64,000 bases of DNA. Source: a bacterium 210820-DFI.6.37 (GTDB taxonomy: Bacteria > Bacillota > Clostridia > Peptostreptococcales > Anaerovoracaceae). Below are positions 43,979-53,129 of the stretch, piece by piece. Positions within the stretch are counted from its first letter, which is position 1, and each line of letters begins with the position of its first letter. The position numbers were made by a program, and so were the translations under genes. Location: the NCBI GenBank assembly GCA_020558355.1, contig JAJCKG010000006.1, positions 1-64,000 of the forward strand, in the 5' to 3' direction. The notes under the pieces are model-generated. The model was given only the letters and a program-made list of their open reading frames with translations. It did not search any database and was not told where the DNA came from.

Positions 43979-44928
43979 AACACAAATTTATTGCGGCTGC
44001 CGTTGAAATCACGGGGTTTAACCTGTTAGCTCTTTTTCTTGTATACAGACTGTTTATTTCCGCCCGCATGGAGGCTTCCGTATCAAAGCAGGCGGATGAA
44101 ATGATTGTCCGCGGCGGACTGTTGATTTTCGCGGCAATCTATATTATCGGTATGCTGCTGATTGGACTTCATATTTATTTCAGCATGGTAAAACCGGTAA
44201 ATCAGGCGCAGGAAAATCTGAAAAAGGCCGCCGAGGAAAGCAGGAAAGCAGAGCTTATACGAAAAGAATTTGTGGCCAATGTGAGCCATGAGTTGAAAAC
44301 ACCGCTTACATCAATTTCCGGATTCATTGAGACACTGCAGCAGGGAGCAGCGGAAGACCCTGAAATACGAACAAAATTTATTGATATTATCGCAATTGAA
44401 ACTTCCCGTCTGAAGCGACTGATTGAAGATCTGCTGGTACTTTCTGATATTGAAAATAAAAAAGAATCCGCAGATGAACGGGAGTTCAGTGTAAAAGAAG
44501 CAATTGAAAGAACGATCCAGACCCTGGAACCTATTGCGAAGGAAAAGCAGGTGACACTTCTTACAGAACTGGATGAGACTGCGGTTATACTTGGAAGTGT
44601 GGATCGATTTTGTCAGATGATGGTAAACCTCATTGAAAACGCGATTAAATATTCCGACAGGGAAGGCAGGGTATGGATCCAAGCCCAATGTGAGGACGGA
44701 CAGATCAATGTCAGTGTCAGAGATGAGGGGATCGGAATCGCGGAAGAACATCTGGATCGACTGTTTGAACGTTTTTACCGAGTGGACAAATCCCGTTCGA
44801 CAAAAGCCGGAGGGACCGGACTGGGCCTCTCCATTGTAAAACATATTGCCGCGCTTTTTAACGCTGAACTGAAAGTAGAGAGTCAAGTCGGGGAGGGGAC
44901 CGTTTTTTATGTGACTTTTGAAAGGTAG
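43975..44928 (+). CDS. phoR: Sensor histidine kinase, probable PhoR
   Basis: A 317-residue sensor kinase with two membrane helices at about residues 7-25 and 42-64 and almost no extracytoplasmic loop, so sensing is likely intramembrane or through partners. The dimerisation box is FVANVSHELKTPLTSISGFI (His near 104), followed by N box MVNLIENAIKYSD, G1 RDEGIGIAEEH, F box LFERFYRVDKSRS and G2 GGTGLGLSIVKHI. No PAS or HAMP domain is obvious, making it shorter than Bacillus PhoR. Coupled to phoP by ATGA overlap. Confidence 0.88.
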   Translation: MKHKFIAAAVEITGFNLLALFLVYRLFISARMEASVSKQADEMIVRGGLLIFAAIYIIGMLLIGLHIYFSMVKPVNQAQENLKKAAEESRKAELIRKEFVANVSHELKTPLTSISGFIETLQQGAAEDPEIRTKFIDIIAIETSRLKRLIEDLLVLSDIENKKESADEREFSVKEAIERTIQTLEPIAKEKQVTLLTELDETAVILGSVDRFCQMMVNLIENAIKYSDREGRVWIQAQCEDGQINVSVRDEGIGIAEEHLDRLFERFYRVDKSRSTKAGGTGLGLSIVKHIAALFNAELKVESQVGEGTVFYVTFER

Positions 44929-44936
44929 GGCAGTAT

Positions 44937-47249
44937 ATGGAACAACTTGATTTCTTGATTAGCGATTTGGCGTTGATCCTTGTAGTAGCCGGAATCATGA
45001 CGTTGATTTTCAAAAAAATCAAACAGCCTGTGGTTCTGGCTTATATTGTTGCGGGATTTCTCATCAGTCCTAATTTTATTTATCTTCCCACAGTAGTAGA
45101 TGTGGAAGATATTCACGTATGGGCTAATATTGGAATCGTATTTCTTATGTTTGGTCTGGGTCTGGAATTCAGCTTTAAAAAGCTGGCGACAGTAGGCGGC
45201 AGCGCCTTTGTTACGGCAATGACGGTGATGTCGGCTATGATCATAATCGGATACGCGGTAGGGCAACTTTTAGGCTGGGCGCGGATGGACAGTATCTTTT
45301 TAGGAGGGATGCTTTCCATGTCCTCGACGATGATCATTCTCAAGGCTTATGAGGAATATAAACTAAAAAATGAAAAATTTGCGCAGATGGTGCTGGGAAC
45401 CCTTGTGATTGAAGACATAGGCGGTATTTTTATGATGATCATACTGTCTACGGTCGCGGTAAGCCAGAGCACTTCGGGATTGTATGTTTTCAAGGATATC
45501 GGAATGCTTTTGCTGTGTCTGGTAATCTGGCTGGTGCTGGGGATCTATCTGATTCCGACTTTTCTTAAAAAGGTATCGAACCTTCTCAATGACGAACTGC
45601 TTCTCATTGTTTCCGTTGCTCTGTGCCTGGGTATGGTGGTAGTTGCCAATCTGTTGGGATTTTCTTCGGCGCTGGGCGCTTTCCTGGCTGGATCTATTCT
45701 GGCGGGGACGGTGGAAGGAAAGAAAATCGAAGGCATGGTAACGCCTATCAAGGATTTGTTCGGAGCGGTCTTCTTTGTTTCGGTAGGGATGCTGATCGAG
45801 CCGGAGCTTTTAATCCAGTATCTTGGCCCGATTCTGATTATTACAGTTGTTACGATTCTGGGGCAGATGACATTCGCGACGTTAGGGATTCTTTTTTCGG
45901 GACAGTCCCTGCATACTGCCGTGCGGGGCGGCTTTAGTATGGTGCAGATCGGAGAATTTTCTTTTATCGTAGCCACACTGGGTATGTCACTGGGTGTTAT
46001 CAGTGATTTTCTCTATCCCATCGTTGTATGCGTATCTGTCATTACAACCTTCACAACTCCGATTTTCATAAAGAAGTCAGAAAAGGTTTACGACTTCGCG
46101 AGGCATCATCTTCCTCCAAAAGTGTATAAATTCCTGAACCGTCATACATCTGAGCAGCAGAGCGCCAAGGACAAAGACAGCGACTGGCAGCGCTATATCA
46201 GTAAATTTTTCATAAGAACCTTTATCTGTACCGCGCTGATCGCTATCATATATATGGCGGGAACCAGATTTTTGGCGCCTTTTACAGCGCAATACGCGCC
46301 GGGCGTCATTGGGAGACTGATTACGGCCATAGTTATCTGCCTGTTTATGATACCGGTCATTAATATTATGTGCTCTACAAAAAGTGTATTATTTACTAAA
46401 CTGTGGCTCAAGAGTCAGACTAACCGAATGCCGCTGCTGGCGTTTACAGGAGTGCAGATTCTGTTGTCCTGCGGGTTTGTAGTTATGACCTTGAGAAAGC
46501 TGCTTCACCTGCCATACATTTTACTGGTGGCGCTGTCGCTGGCAGCAATCATTTTTATTATCAAGTCAGACTACCTTAAAGGGAAAACTCTAAAGATGGA
46601 GATGCGTTTTATCGAGAATTTCTATGAAAATACGCTGGAACGTCAGAAGAAAGAACGGGGCATCAAGGGAGAATATCACTGGCTGGATGAAGCTTTCTAC
46701 ATGGTAGAATTTAAAGTGACAGAAACGATTGAGAAAAATACGATTCTGGAATTCTGTCAGAGCCGTTTTTTCCATGTAACGATTATTAAGATTATACGGG
46801 ACGGAAAGCATATCAATATGCCAAATGGAAAACATCGGGTAATGGAGGGTGATATTATCCATGCCATCGGTACCAAAAATGAGATCGAGGCCTGCATCCT
46901 GATGCTTGAAAAGGCGGAACATATTCAGGAGCCGGAAGAGCCTATGGTCACACTGAGAGAATATATTTACGGACAGATTTTTTATGAAATCGAACCGGAA
47001 AAACAGATCATCTGTTGTCCGATTCAGGTGGAAGCCGGTTCCAGCCTGATCAAAAAGTCCATAAAAAACTGCGGTTTTCGGCCGAGATTCAAGGGATATA
47101 TTCTTGGTATCGAGCGGGGAAGACTTCCGATTGTCAACCCGGATATCAACATGGTTATTGAGGAAGGCGACCTCCTTTGGGTGATCGGCACCCAGAAGAT
47201 GGCCAATAGCCTGTTGAAAGCGGACTATCTGGATGAAGAAGAGTCCTGA
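44937..47249 (+). CDS. Kef-type K+/H+ antiporter with two TrkA-C domains
   Basis: A 770-residue member of the CPA2 monovalent cation:proton antiporter family. Residues 1-385 form the antiporter core (LAYIVAGFLISPNFIYLP, GIVFLMFGLGLEFSFKKL, VIEDIGGIFMMIILS); 420-560 hold further helices not present in the shortest family members; the C-terminus has two RCK_C/TrkA-C-like regulatory domains (about 600-665 and 680-765, each ending in GDxxxxIGT). It likely exports potassium or sodium in exchange for protons, gated by a small ligand. It starts 9 bp after phoR and may share its transcript. Confidence 0.9.
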   Translation: MEQLDFLISDLALILVVAGIMTLIFKKIKQPVVLAYIVAGFLISPNFIYLPTVVDVEDIHVWANIGIVFLMFGLGLEFSFKKLATVGGSAFVTAMTVMSAMIIIGYAVGQLLGWARMDSIFLGGMLSMSSTMIILKAYEEYKLKNEKFAQMVLGTLVIEDIGGIFMMIILSTVAVSQSTSGLYVFKDIGMLLLCLVIWLVLGIYLIPTFLKKVSNLLNDELLLIVSVALCLGMVVVANLLGFSSALGAFLAGSILAGTVEGKKIEGMVTPIKDLFGAVFFVSVGMLIEPELLIQYLGPILIITVVTILGQMTFATLGILFSGQSLHTAVRGGFSMVQIGEFSFIVATLGMSLGVISDFLYPIVVCVSVITTFTTPIFIKKSEKVYDFARHHLPPKVYKFLNRHTSEQQSAKDKDSDWQRYISKFFIRTFICTALIAIIYMAGTRFLAPFTAQYAPGVIGRLITAIVICLFMIPVINIMCSTKSVLFTKLWLKSQTNRMPLLAFTGVQILLSCGFVVMTLRKLLHLPYILLVALSLAAIIFIIKSDYLKGKTLKMEMRFIENFYENTLERQKKERGIKGEYHWLDEAFYMVEFKVTETIEKNTILEFCQSRFFHVTIIKIIRDGKHINMPNGKHRVMEGDIIHAIGTKNEIEACILMLEKAEHIQEPEEPMVTLREYIYGQIFYEIEPEKQIICCPIQVEAGSSLIKKSIKNCGFRPRFKGYILGIERGRLPIVNPDINMVIEEGDLLWVIGTQKMANSLLKADYLDEEES

Positions 47250-47281
47250 AATCAGAAACGGGCCTGTATTTAATAGGAGAC

Positions 47282-47318
47282 AGCTGTTTATGCCTTTTGC
47301 GCATAGGCAGCTTTTTTT
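47282..47318 (+). terminator. Terminator after the Kef gene
   Basis: AGCTG...ATGC (47282-47293) pairs with GCAT...CAGCT (47301-47312), followed by seven T, which also begin the 90-bp repeat. Confidence 0.8.
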
Positions 47319-47403
47319 ATTATGTAGGAAATATCGTTTTCGATATTTCCGGAATATCAACAAAGTCTACCGCTGAACATAAACCGGCGAAGCCGACTTT
47401 GTT
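47314..47403. repeat. 90-bp dispersed inverted repeat element, copy 2
   Basis: Reverse complement of 26731-26820. The hairpin GGAAATATCG-TTTT-CGATATTTCC and the AACAAAGTC...GACTTTGTT pair are both intact. It abuts the terminator of the Kef gene. Confidence 0.88.
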
Positions 47404-47468
47404 CTGAAACATTCCAGATTGGATGAACAGAGTCGGGAAAGCGGGCTTTAGATAGAAAAGCTCCGCAC

Positions 47469-47523
47469 TGTCGAATAATGTCGAAAAGAAATGATTGTAA
47501 AAAAAATACATTAGTGGTACAAT
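47469..47523 (+). promoter_or_regulatory. Tad operon promoter with tandem Spo0A boxes
   Basis: TGTCGAA occurs at 47469-47475 and 47479-47485, two perfect 0A boxes with the 3-bp gap typical of Spo0A dimer binding. Ten bases later comes TTGTAA (47495-47500), 17 bp, TACAAT (47518-47523). The first Tad gene starts about 60 bp further on. Confidence 0.75.
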
Positions 47524-47584
47524 AGACGCAACAAAGGAAAATAAAGTAAATAATTCAAAAAAATACAATGAAAGGAGAGGAATA

Positions 47585-48796
47585 ATGAAAGAAGCGGCGG
47601 TAGATGTCCAGCAGCTGCTCTCTGAAATTCGGGGAATCCTGACAACCAGAGAGGAAGAGATTACGGATGAAGCGGCAATGAAGGCGATTGAAGAGTATAT
47701 CTTTCATCATAAAGAGCTGGCTATGCGGCATCCGAAAGAAAATCAGAAACTGATTCGGCGGCTTTTTTGCTCCTTGCGGAGGGAACTGGACATCCTGCAG
47801 CCGTATATAGAAGATGAGCAGGTTTCTGAGATCATGGTAAACGGCAAGGATCATATTTTTATCGAGGCTGCCGGGGCATTGAGGAAGGTCGATCTTTCCT
47901 TTGATACTACTGAACAGCTGGAAGAGCTGATACGCAGGCTTGCGGCAGGTGTACACAGAGAAATTAATGAGCTGCATCCCATTGTGGACGCCCGTTTGTC
48001 AGATGGGTCCAGAGTCAACGCGGTTTATAAAAATATTGCTTTAAACGGTCCGATCCTGACAATACGAAAATTCCCGCAAAAGGCCATTGATATGGACGCG
48101 CTGATCCGAATAGGCAGCATTTCAAAGGAAGCGGCTGTTTTTTTAGAAAAACTGGTACAGGCGGGATATAACTGCTTTATAAGCGGAGGAACTTCTTCCG
48201 GGAAGACTACTTTTTTAAATGTGCTTTCCAATTTTATACCGCCGGAAGAGCGAGTTATCGTAATTGAAGATTCCGCGGAGCTGCAGATTCGCCAGATTCG
48301 GAATCTGGTACGCCTGGAATGCAAGCAGGCAAACGCGGGACAAAAAGGAAGCGTTACGATGGAAGACTTGATCAAGACAAGCCTTCGTATGAGGCCGGAT
48401 CGGATCATAGTAGGAGAAGTGAGAGGAAAGGAGGTGATGGATATGATTCAGGCGATGAATACCGGTCATGATGGGAGCTTGTCTACCGGGCATGGGAATT
48501 CAATTTCCGGTATGCTGAGAAGATTAGAGTCCATGTTTTTGCAGGCGGCGGATTTTCCTATCGACGCGATAAGGGCTCAGATTGCGGAAGGCATCGATGT
48601 GATCGTACATTTGGGCAGGCTTTCCGATGGAAGCCGTAAGGTACTGGAAATTGCTGAAATAAAAGGGATCTTTCAGGGTGAGATAACTATCAATCCGCTT
48701 TTTAAGTATAAACCAGCAAGAGGATTGTTCGCGACGGGAAACAAACTGATCCATACAGAAAAGCTGGAACTGAGAGGGATCGCTTATGAGAATTGA
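47585..48796 (+). CDS. tadA: Tad pilus assembly ATPase, CpaF/TadA
   Basis: A 403-residue type II/IV secretion ATPase powering Tad pilus assembly and retraction. The N-terminal domain (LQPYIEDEQVSEIMVNGKDH) precedes the RecA-like core with Walker A GGTSSGKTTFLNVLS (about residues 201-215), Asp box VIEDSAELQI (about 224), Walker B RPDRIIVGEVRGKE (about 268) and His box TGHDGSLSTGHGNS (about 291). RBS GAAAGGAGAGG precedes the ATG; its end overlaps tadB by 11 bases. It heads the operon under a promoter with Spo0A boxes. Confidence 0.95.
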   Translation: MKEAAVDVQQLLSEIRGILTTREEEITDEAAMKAIEEYIFHHKELAMRHPKENQKLIRRLFCSLRRELDILQPYIEDEQVSEIMVNGKDHIFIEAAGALRKVDLSFDTTEQLEELIRRLAAGVHREINELHPIVDARLSDGSRVNAVYKNIALNGPILTIRKFPQKAIDMDALIRIGSISKEAAVFLEKLVQAGYNCFISGGTSSGKTTFLNVLSNFIPPEERVIVIEDSAELQIRQIRNLVRLECKQANAGQKGSVTMEDLIKTSLRMRPDRIIVGEVRGKEVMDMIQAMNTGHDGSLSTGHGNSISGMLRRLESMFLQAADFPIDAIRAQIAEGIDVIVHLGRLSDGSRKVLEIAEIKGIFQGEITINPLFKYKPARGLFATGNKLIHTEKLELRGIAYEN

Positions 48797-49532
48797 TTAT
48801 TCACAGTATGAATTGTCAGCAAAAGAAAAATGCGGCTTTTTAGCGGTGGGATATGTGTCTGTTTTCACAGTGCTTTATTTGTTCTACCACAGCATGATTT
48901 TTTCAATAGCCGGAGGGCTTCTTCCTTTCTTCTTTCTGGGGAAATACAGCAGCTGGAAGGCGGAGAAAAGACGTGCCTTGCTTACAATACAATTTAAAGA
49001 CCTATTATACTCCTTGTCGGCATCGATCGCGGCCGGGTTTCAGCTTTCCGGAGCTTTGAAAGAAGGGATGGAAAGCCTGAGACTGCTGTATGATGACGAT
49101 TCTCCCCTTATTATAGAGCTAAGGTATATGGTCAGGAACATATCGGAAAACAGAGAAAGTGATATAAGGCTTCTTCTTGATTTTGCAAAGCGAAGCTGCT
49201 GTGAAGACATTGACAATTTTGTACAGGTGTACATCATCTGTACAGCAACGGGTGGGGATATTGAAAAAGTACTGAAAAGCACCATAGAGATTCTTGTGGA
49301 TAAAATCAATATAGAAAGGGAGATCCGAACATTGACCGCTCAGAAGAAGTTTGAAGGAACGATCATCAGTGTAATGCCTGTTTTCATAATTCTGTTCCTG
49401 AACTTTTTCTCGCCGGATTATTTAAAACCGCTATATGTAACAATTGCGGGCCGGTTTATTATGACCGCGGCTTTGGCTGGAATCCTGGGAGCGTTTTATC
49501 TGACCAAACGGCTGACTAGTATTGAGGTGTGA
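48786..49532 (+). CDS. tadB: Tad pilus inner-membrane protein TadB
   Basis: A 248-residue type II secretion F-domain protein, one of two membrane platform subunits of the pilus. A pair of helices near residues 20-60, the conserved F-domain around 68-190 (FKDLLYSLSASIAAGFQLSG, DIDNFVQVYIICTATGGDIE), then two C-terminal helices. It overlaps tadA and runs into tadC with a one-base gap, so the three are coupled. Confidence 0.88.
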   Translation: MRIDYSQYELSAKEKCGFLAVGYVSVFTVLYLFYHSMIFSIAGGLLPFFFLGKYSSWKAEKRRALLTIQFKDLLYSLSASIAAGFQLSGALKEGMESLRLLYDDDSPLIIELRYMVRNISENRESDIRLLLDFAKRSCCEDIDNFVQVYIICTATGGDIEKVLKSTIEILVDKINIEREIRTLTAQKKFEGTIISVMPVFIILFLNFFSPDYLKPLYVTIAGRFIMTAALAGILGAFYLTKRLTSIEV

Positions 49533-49533
49533 A

Positions 49534-50592
49534 ATGAGGTGGTTTGAGGAATTTGAAGAAAAACTCGCGCAGCGGTATCAAAAACTTTATGGGGAAAAAG
49601 CGTATAGAGAAAAAGTAGAAAAAGAGAAAAAACTTCTTTTGATAAAAGGGGCGGCTATTGCGCTGCTGTTATGCGCGGCTATTGCCGGAAGTCTTCTGTC
49701 GGACGCGGAAGCGTATAAGAATATTACACTGGGAAAAAATGGAGAAATAGCAAAAGTAACAAGACCAGGCGCGGAACAAGGAAGTATCTCTTTTAACGCC
49801 AGAGCAAAGATCGCCACAAAGCAGGGGACCATAGAAAAAGAGTTTTTTATTACGATTGAGCCTGTCGGTGAAAAAGAGCAAAGCTCACAGGATACTGTCT
49901 TTCAAAAAAAATCAGAGAAAGAAGAGGCGGAAGAAGAACTGCGGCAGATGATTTCAAAGCTTAATGTGGATACGGAACAGCAGCAGGTGATTTTACCGCA
50001 GGAATTACAGAGCGGAGAAAAAATTATCTGGAGCAAAACAGAGGAGTCAGATCTATCGCTTTATCTGGCTGGAGCAATGATGCTGCTGTGGATGCTATAT
50101 AAAAGCAGGTTCCATATAGTAGAGCTGGAAGAACGAAAAGCGAGGGAGTCTATTATACGGGAATTACCAGAATTCATCAATAAAATTATACTGCTGATGA
50201 ACGCGGGAATCGTTCTGAACACGGCTTTTCTGAAAATCCTGGATGATTATAATAGCAAGGCGGAGGCAAGCTATTTCTACAGCAGAATGGGGCAGATTAG
50301 CCGGTCCGTAAAAGAAACGAACGCGTCACTGCATCTGGAATTTCGGGAATTTTCAAGACAAAGCGGCGTAAAAGAGCTGATAAGGACAGCCAATATCATC
50401 ACGGATAATATCAGTAAAGGGGCGGACCTGTCAGATAAGCTGAGACAGGAAAATGAACTGCTCTGGTTTGCCAGAAAACAGCAGGCGGAAGAAAAGGGAA
50501 GGCTTGCGGAAACAAAGCTGACTATGCCGCTTATGATTCTGCTGCTGGTTCTGATTATGGTCACAATTGCTCCGGCACTGATGGAAATGTAG
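49534..50592 (+). CDS. tadC: Tad pilus inner-membrane protein TadC
   Basis: A 352-residue second platform protein. One membrane helix near residues 32-50, a soluble extracytoplasmic region rich in charged residues (about 55-170), another helix at about 175, and the F-domain at about 205-330 (FINKIILLMNAGIVLNTAF), ending with a helix. The N-terminal extracytoplasmic insertion makes it longer than proteobacterial TadC. ATG 49534 follows GAGGTG; an upstream TTG has no spacing for an RBS. Confidence 0.85.
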   Translation: MRWFEEFEEKLAQRYQKLYGEKAYREKVEKEKKLLLIKGAAIALLLCAAIAGSLLSDAEAYKNITLGKNGEIAKVTRPGAEQGSISFNARAKIATKQGTIEKEFFITIEPVGEKEQSSQDTVFQKKSEKEEAEEELRQMISKLNVDTEQQQVILPQELQSGEKIIWSKTEESDLSLYLAGAMMLLWMLYKSRFHIVELEERKARESIIRELPEFINKIILLMNAGIVLNTAFLKILDDYNSKAEASYFYSRMGQISRSVKETNASLHLEFREFSRQSGVKELIRTANIITDNISKGADLSDKLRQENELLWFARKQQAEEKGRLAETKLTMPLMILLLVLIMVTIAPALMEM

Positions 50593-50601
50593 GGGGATAA
50601 T

Positions 50602-50760
50602 ATGAAAAAAACGAAATTTATAAGCAACAATAAACGGGGAATGGAGATGGTACAAGTAGCCATCCTTGTGGCCATTGCCATTGTACTGGGATTAATTTTT
50701 AAGACGGAGATTACCAGCTTCGTAAACAAGACCTTTGAGAGCCTTAACAGCGGATTTTAA
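50602..50760 (+). CDS. Flp-type type IVb pilin
   Basis: A 52-residue small pilin, the probable major subunit. A short basic N-terminus ending KRG is followed by MEMVQVAILVAIAIVLGLIF, a hydrophobic helix typical of Flp1-type pilins, and a short tail (KTEITSFVNKTFESL). Processing would occur after the glycine by a prepilin peptidase, which is not encoded in the window. RBS AGGGGGAT precedes the ATG. The stop TAA is directly followed by the ATG of the next gene. Confidence 0.8.
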   Translation: MKKTKFISNNKRGMEMVQVAILVAIAIVLGLIFKTEITSFVNKTFESLNSGF

Positions 50761-51138
50761 ATGGGAAGAAAAGGAAACGCGGCGGTGGAAGCGGCTATGG
50801 TTTTCCCACTGGTGATCCTGTCTGTTGTAGCGCTGATCTATATGATGCTTTACTTTTACCAGCAGACGGAAACCAGGACTGAGATGCATATTGCTTTGCG
50901 GGCGGAAAATGGGAGGCTTACTGAAACCGTTTTTTACGGAAAAGAGCCAAAAGAACCCTTTCCTGTTTACAGAAAGGCGGGACGGATCTACAGTCAGGGA
51001 ACTTTAACCTTTACAAAAACGGGCCTTCTGAGATCTGGAGGAAAAGAGCTGTTTGCGAGAAAGTATATTGTTGATGAGGCTGGTTTTATAAGACTGACAG
51101 ATCTGCTGAAAGAGGAGGAACGCAATGAAAGTCAATAA
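50761..51138 (+). CDS. TadE-like pseudopilin
   Basis: A 125-residue minor pilin candidate. The N-terminus KGNAAVEAAMVFPLVILSVV is the TadE-like signature: short basic leader, glycine cleavage site, glutamate five residues on, and a hydrophobic helix. The rest is a small soluble domain with no cysteines. Its ATG touches the stop of the Flp gene with no gap, suggesting re-initiation, and its end overlaps the next gene by 14 bases. Confidence 0.82.
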   Translation: MGRKGNAAVEAAMVFPLVILSVVALIYMMLYFYQQTETRTEMHIALRAENGRLTETVFYGKEPKEPFPVYRKAGRIYSQGTLTFTKTGLLRSGGKELFARKYIVDEAGFIRLTDLLKEEERNESQ

Positions 51139-52354
51139 GAAAGGAGCGGTTTCTGTTTTTCTTCTGATGATCCTGACCGCTATGATAGCCATGACAGCGG
51201 CTTTTATCTACGCTGCCAGAGAAAGCGCGGTCCGAAGCTTCGGAGATGGCGTCTTAAACCTGTCTATGCGGTCGGTTTTGTCCCGGTTTGATTTGGATTT
51301 GAAGCAGCGCTACGGATTATTCGCTTTTGAGGAGACTGGTCAGGAAGCGGCAATCCTTCGGAGCTTTGCGGACTACTCCTTTTCTGACAGTGGAATCGCC
51401 AGACTGGAAAAGATAGAAGTCAGCGAAGGAGAATACTCGTTGGGAAACTTTCAGGTGTTAAAAAAGCAAGTGATGGCTCATATGAAGCTTGCGGCAGCGA
51501 AAGATTTGCTTTCAAATTTGGAAAAAAGAAACTTAAATAAAAAAAGCGGCGAAAAAACGAAAGGAATCAGAGACAGAACCCTGCGGAATAGAAAAATCAT
51601 AGAAGGGCTGCCGTCGGCTCCCTTTCGGGACAGCAGTCCAGGCCTGTCAGATCGAATTGAAGAATTGAAATCCAACCTGGGATCAGTGGGAGAGGTCTTT
51701 GATAAAACAAAAGACAGCTACCTGCTGGACAGATATATTCTTTTGTATTTCAAAAGCCTCACTACAGGGCCGGAAGAGGAAGCCTCCTTTTTCGACTGTG
51801 AGGTGGAGTACATACTGGAGGGGGCCTGCGGAAATAAAGAAAATCGAGAGAAAACACAACAGGGGCTGGTTCTGTTTCGGAGCGCTCTCAATGCGGTCTT
51901 TCTTTATACGAATCCTGAGAAGCGGGCTGAAACGCTGGCGGCGGCAGAGCTGCTTACTCCTGGCCCCGCGGCGCTTATTACACAGACAGTCCTGATTGGA
52001 ACATGGTCTTTGGCCGAAGCGGACAATGATGTACGGCTGCTCAGCGCGGGAAAGCCTGTTGCCCTGCTGAAAAGCAATGAGTCATGGGCTATTGATCTGG
52101 ACGCGGTCCTGAACAATAAGACAGAGGGGTGCGTTGATACAGGAAATCGGAATGGGCTTTATTACGAGGACTATTTAATGATTTTTCTGCATTTTATGAA
52201 TGAAAAGCTAAAGCTGGCAAGAATGGCGGATTTGATACAAATCAATATGAAAGGGACATGTGACCGGGATTTTTTGATCCGCGGCAGCGGCGGAGGGCTG
52301 CGCCTAAAGGCAAAAATCAACGGCAGGGAGTATGAGTATGATACGGAATATTGA
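51125..52354 (+). CDS. DUF5702-type Tad-associated surface protein
   Basis: A 409-residue protein with an N-terminal pilin-like leader (KVNKKGAVSVFLLMILTAMI) and a long soluble extracytoplasmic region containing FDLDLKQRYGLFAFEETGQE, characteristic of DUF5702 proteins that accompany Tad genes in Firmicutes, where they may replace TadG. AGAGGAGG precedes the ATG. It overlaps both neighbours (14 and 17 bases). It has only one cysteine pair in the middle and one near the C-terminus, and no enzymatic motif. Confidence 0.8.
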   Translation: MKVNKKGAVSVFLLMILTAMIAMTAAFIYAARESAVRSFGDGVLNLSMRSVLSRFDLDLKQRYGLFAFEETGQEAAILRSFADYSFSDSGIARLEKIEVSEGEYSLGNFQVLKKQVMAHMKLAAAKDLLSNLEKRNLNKKSGEKTKGIRDRTLRNRKIIEGLPSAPFRDSSPGLSDRIEELKSNLGSVGEVFDKTKDSYLLDRYILLYFKSLTTGPEEEASFFDCEVEYILEGACGNKENREKTQQGLVLFRSALNAVFLYTNPEKRAETLAAAELLTPGPAALITQTVLIGTWSLAEADNDVRLLSAGKPVALLKSNESWAIDLDAVLNNKTEGCVDTGNRNGLYYEDYLMIFLHFMNEKLKLARMADLIQINMKGTCDRDFLIRGSGGGLRLKAKINGREYEYDTEY

Positions 52355-53129
52355 TAAGTCTGTCAATAAAAAAGGATACATCACATTGGAAGCGGCAATC
52401 TTCCTTCCCATATTTATAATCGCGGTCCTGACACTGGCTTATTTTATAAAAATCTACAGCACCGCTGAGAACATTACTTACGCGATGCTGGATGAGACCA
52501 GTTATCTGGCGTCCAGGGCCAGCGGCGTAAAGTCAGCGCCGTTTTTTAGACAGACTTTAAAAGAAAGAATAGAAGAAGAAAACCATCAGGTCGAAAATGT
52601 ACAGGTCAACCGCTTTCGATACCTGTACAGTGATGGAAATCAGGATAACCTTATTACCGCGGCCTGCGGCTACAGAATAACGCTGACTATGCCGCTTCCT
52701 ATGGCAGATGGAACGGAAATGGAAAGTCGGATCAAATGCAGGGGATTTACAGGGCTGAAAAAAGCGGCCACTCCAATGTCCTTTGATGAAATGGAGCGGG
52801 ATGGAGTGTGGGATCCGGTATGGATTTTTCCTATGAGCGGAAAAAAATATCACAGCGAGAGCTGCCGGTATGTAAAAGAAAACGCGAAACAGATGGTATT
52901 GACAGGGGCTTTGAAAAGGCAGTACCATCCATGCGGGCGATGCAAGCCGGAAACCTTGTCTGTGGGCGCGTATGTATATTGCTTTACAGACGCGGGCCGC
53001 GCTTATCATAAGAAAAGCTGCAGGCAGGTAGATAAATATACGGTAGAGATGGATCGAGAGGACGCGCGAAGCAAGGGCTATACGCCATGCAGCAAGTGCG
53101 GAGGGGGAAAACATGGAGATTCGGAATAA
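52338..53129 (+). CDS. TadE-like pseudopilin fused to two Cys/His metal-binding motifs
   Basis: A 263-residue protein. Residues 1-45 are TadE-like (KKGYITLEAAIFLPIFIIAV), followed by an extracytoplasmic domain; the last 95 residues carry two copies of a motif like the Ada zinc-binding domain: KKYHSESCRYVKE...YHPCGRCKP and RAYHKKSCRQVDK...YTPCSKCGG. Each copy has an HxxxC and a CxxC about 25-30 residues apart, enough for one zinc. ATG 52338 is preferred for spacing from GGGAG; ATG 52332 is too close. It overlaps the next gene by 17 bases. Confidence 0.8.
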   Translation: MIRNIDKSVNKKGYITLEAAIFLPIFIIAVLTLAYFIKIYSTAENITYAMLDETSYLASRASGVKSAPFFRQTLKERIEEENHQVENVQVNRFRYLYSDGNQDNLITAACGYRITLTMPLPMADGTEMESRIKCRGFTGLKKAATPMSFDEMERDGVWDPVWIFPMSGKKYHSESCRYVKENAKQMVLTGALKRQYHPCGRCKPETLSVGAYVYCFTDAGRAYHKKSCRQVDKYTVEMDREDARSKGYTPCSKCGGGKHGDSE

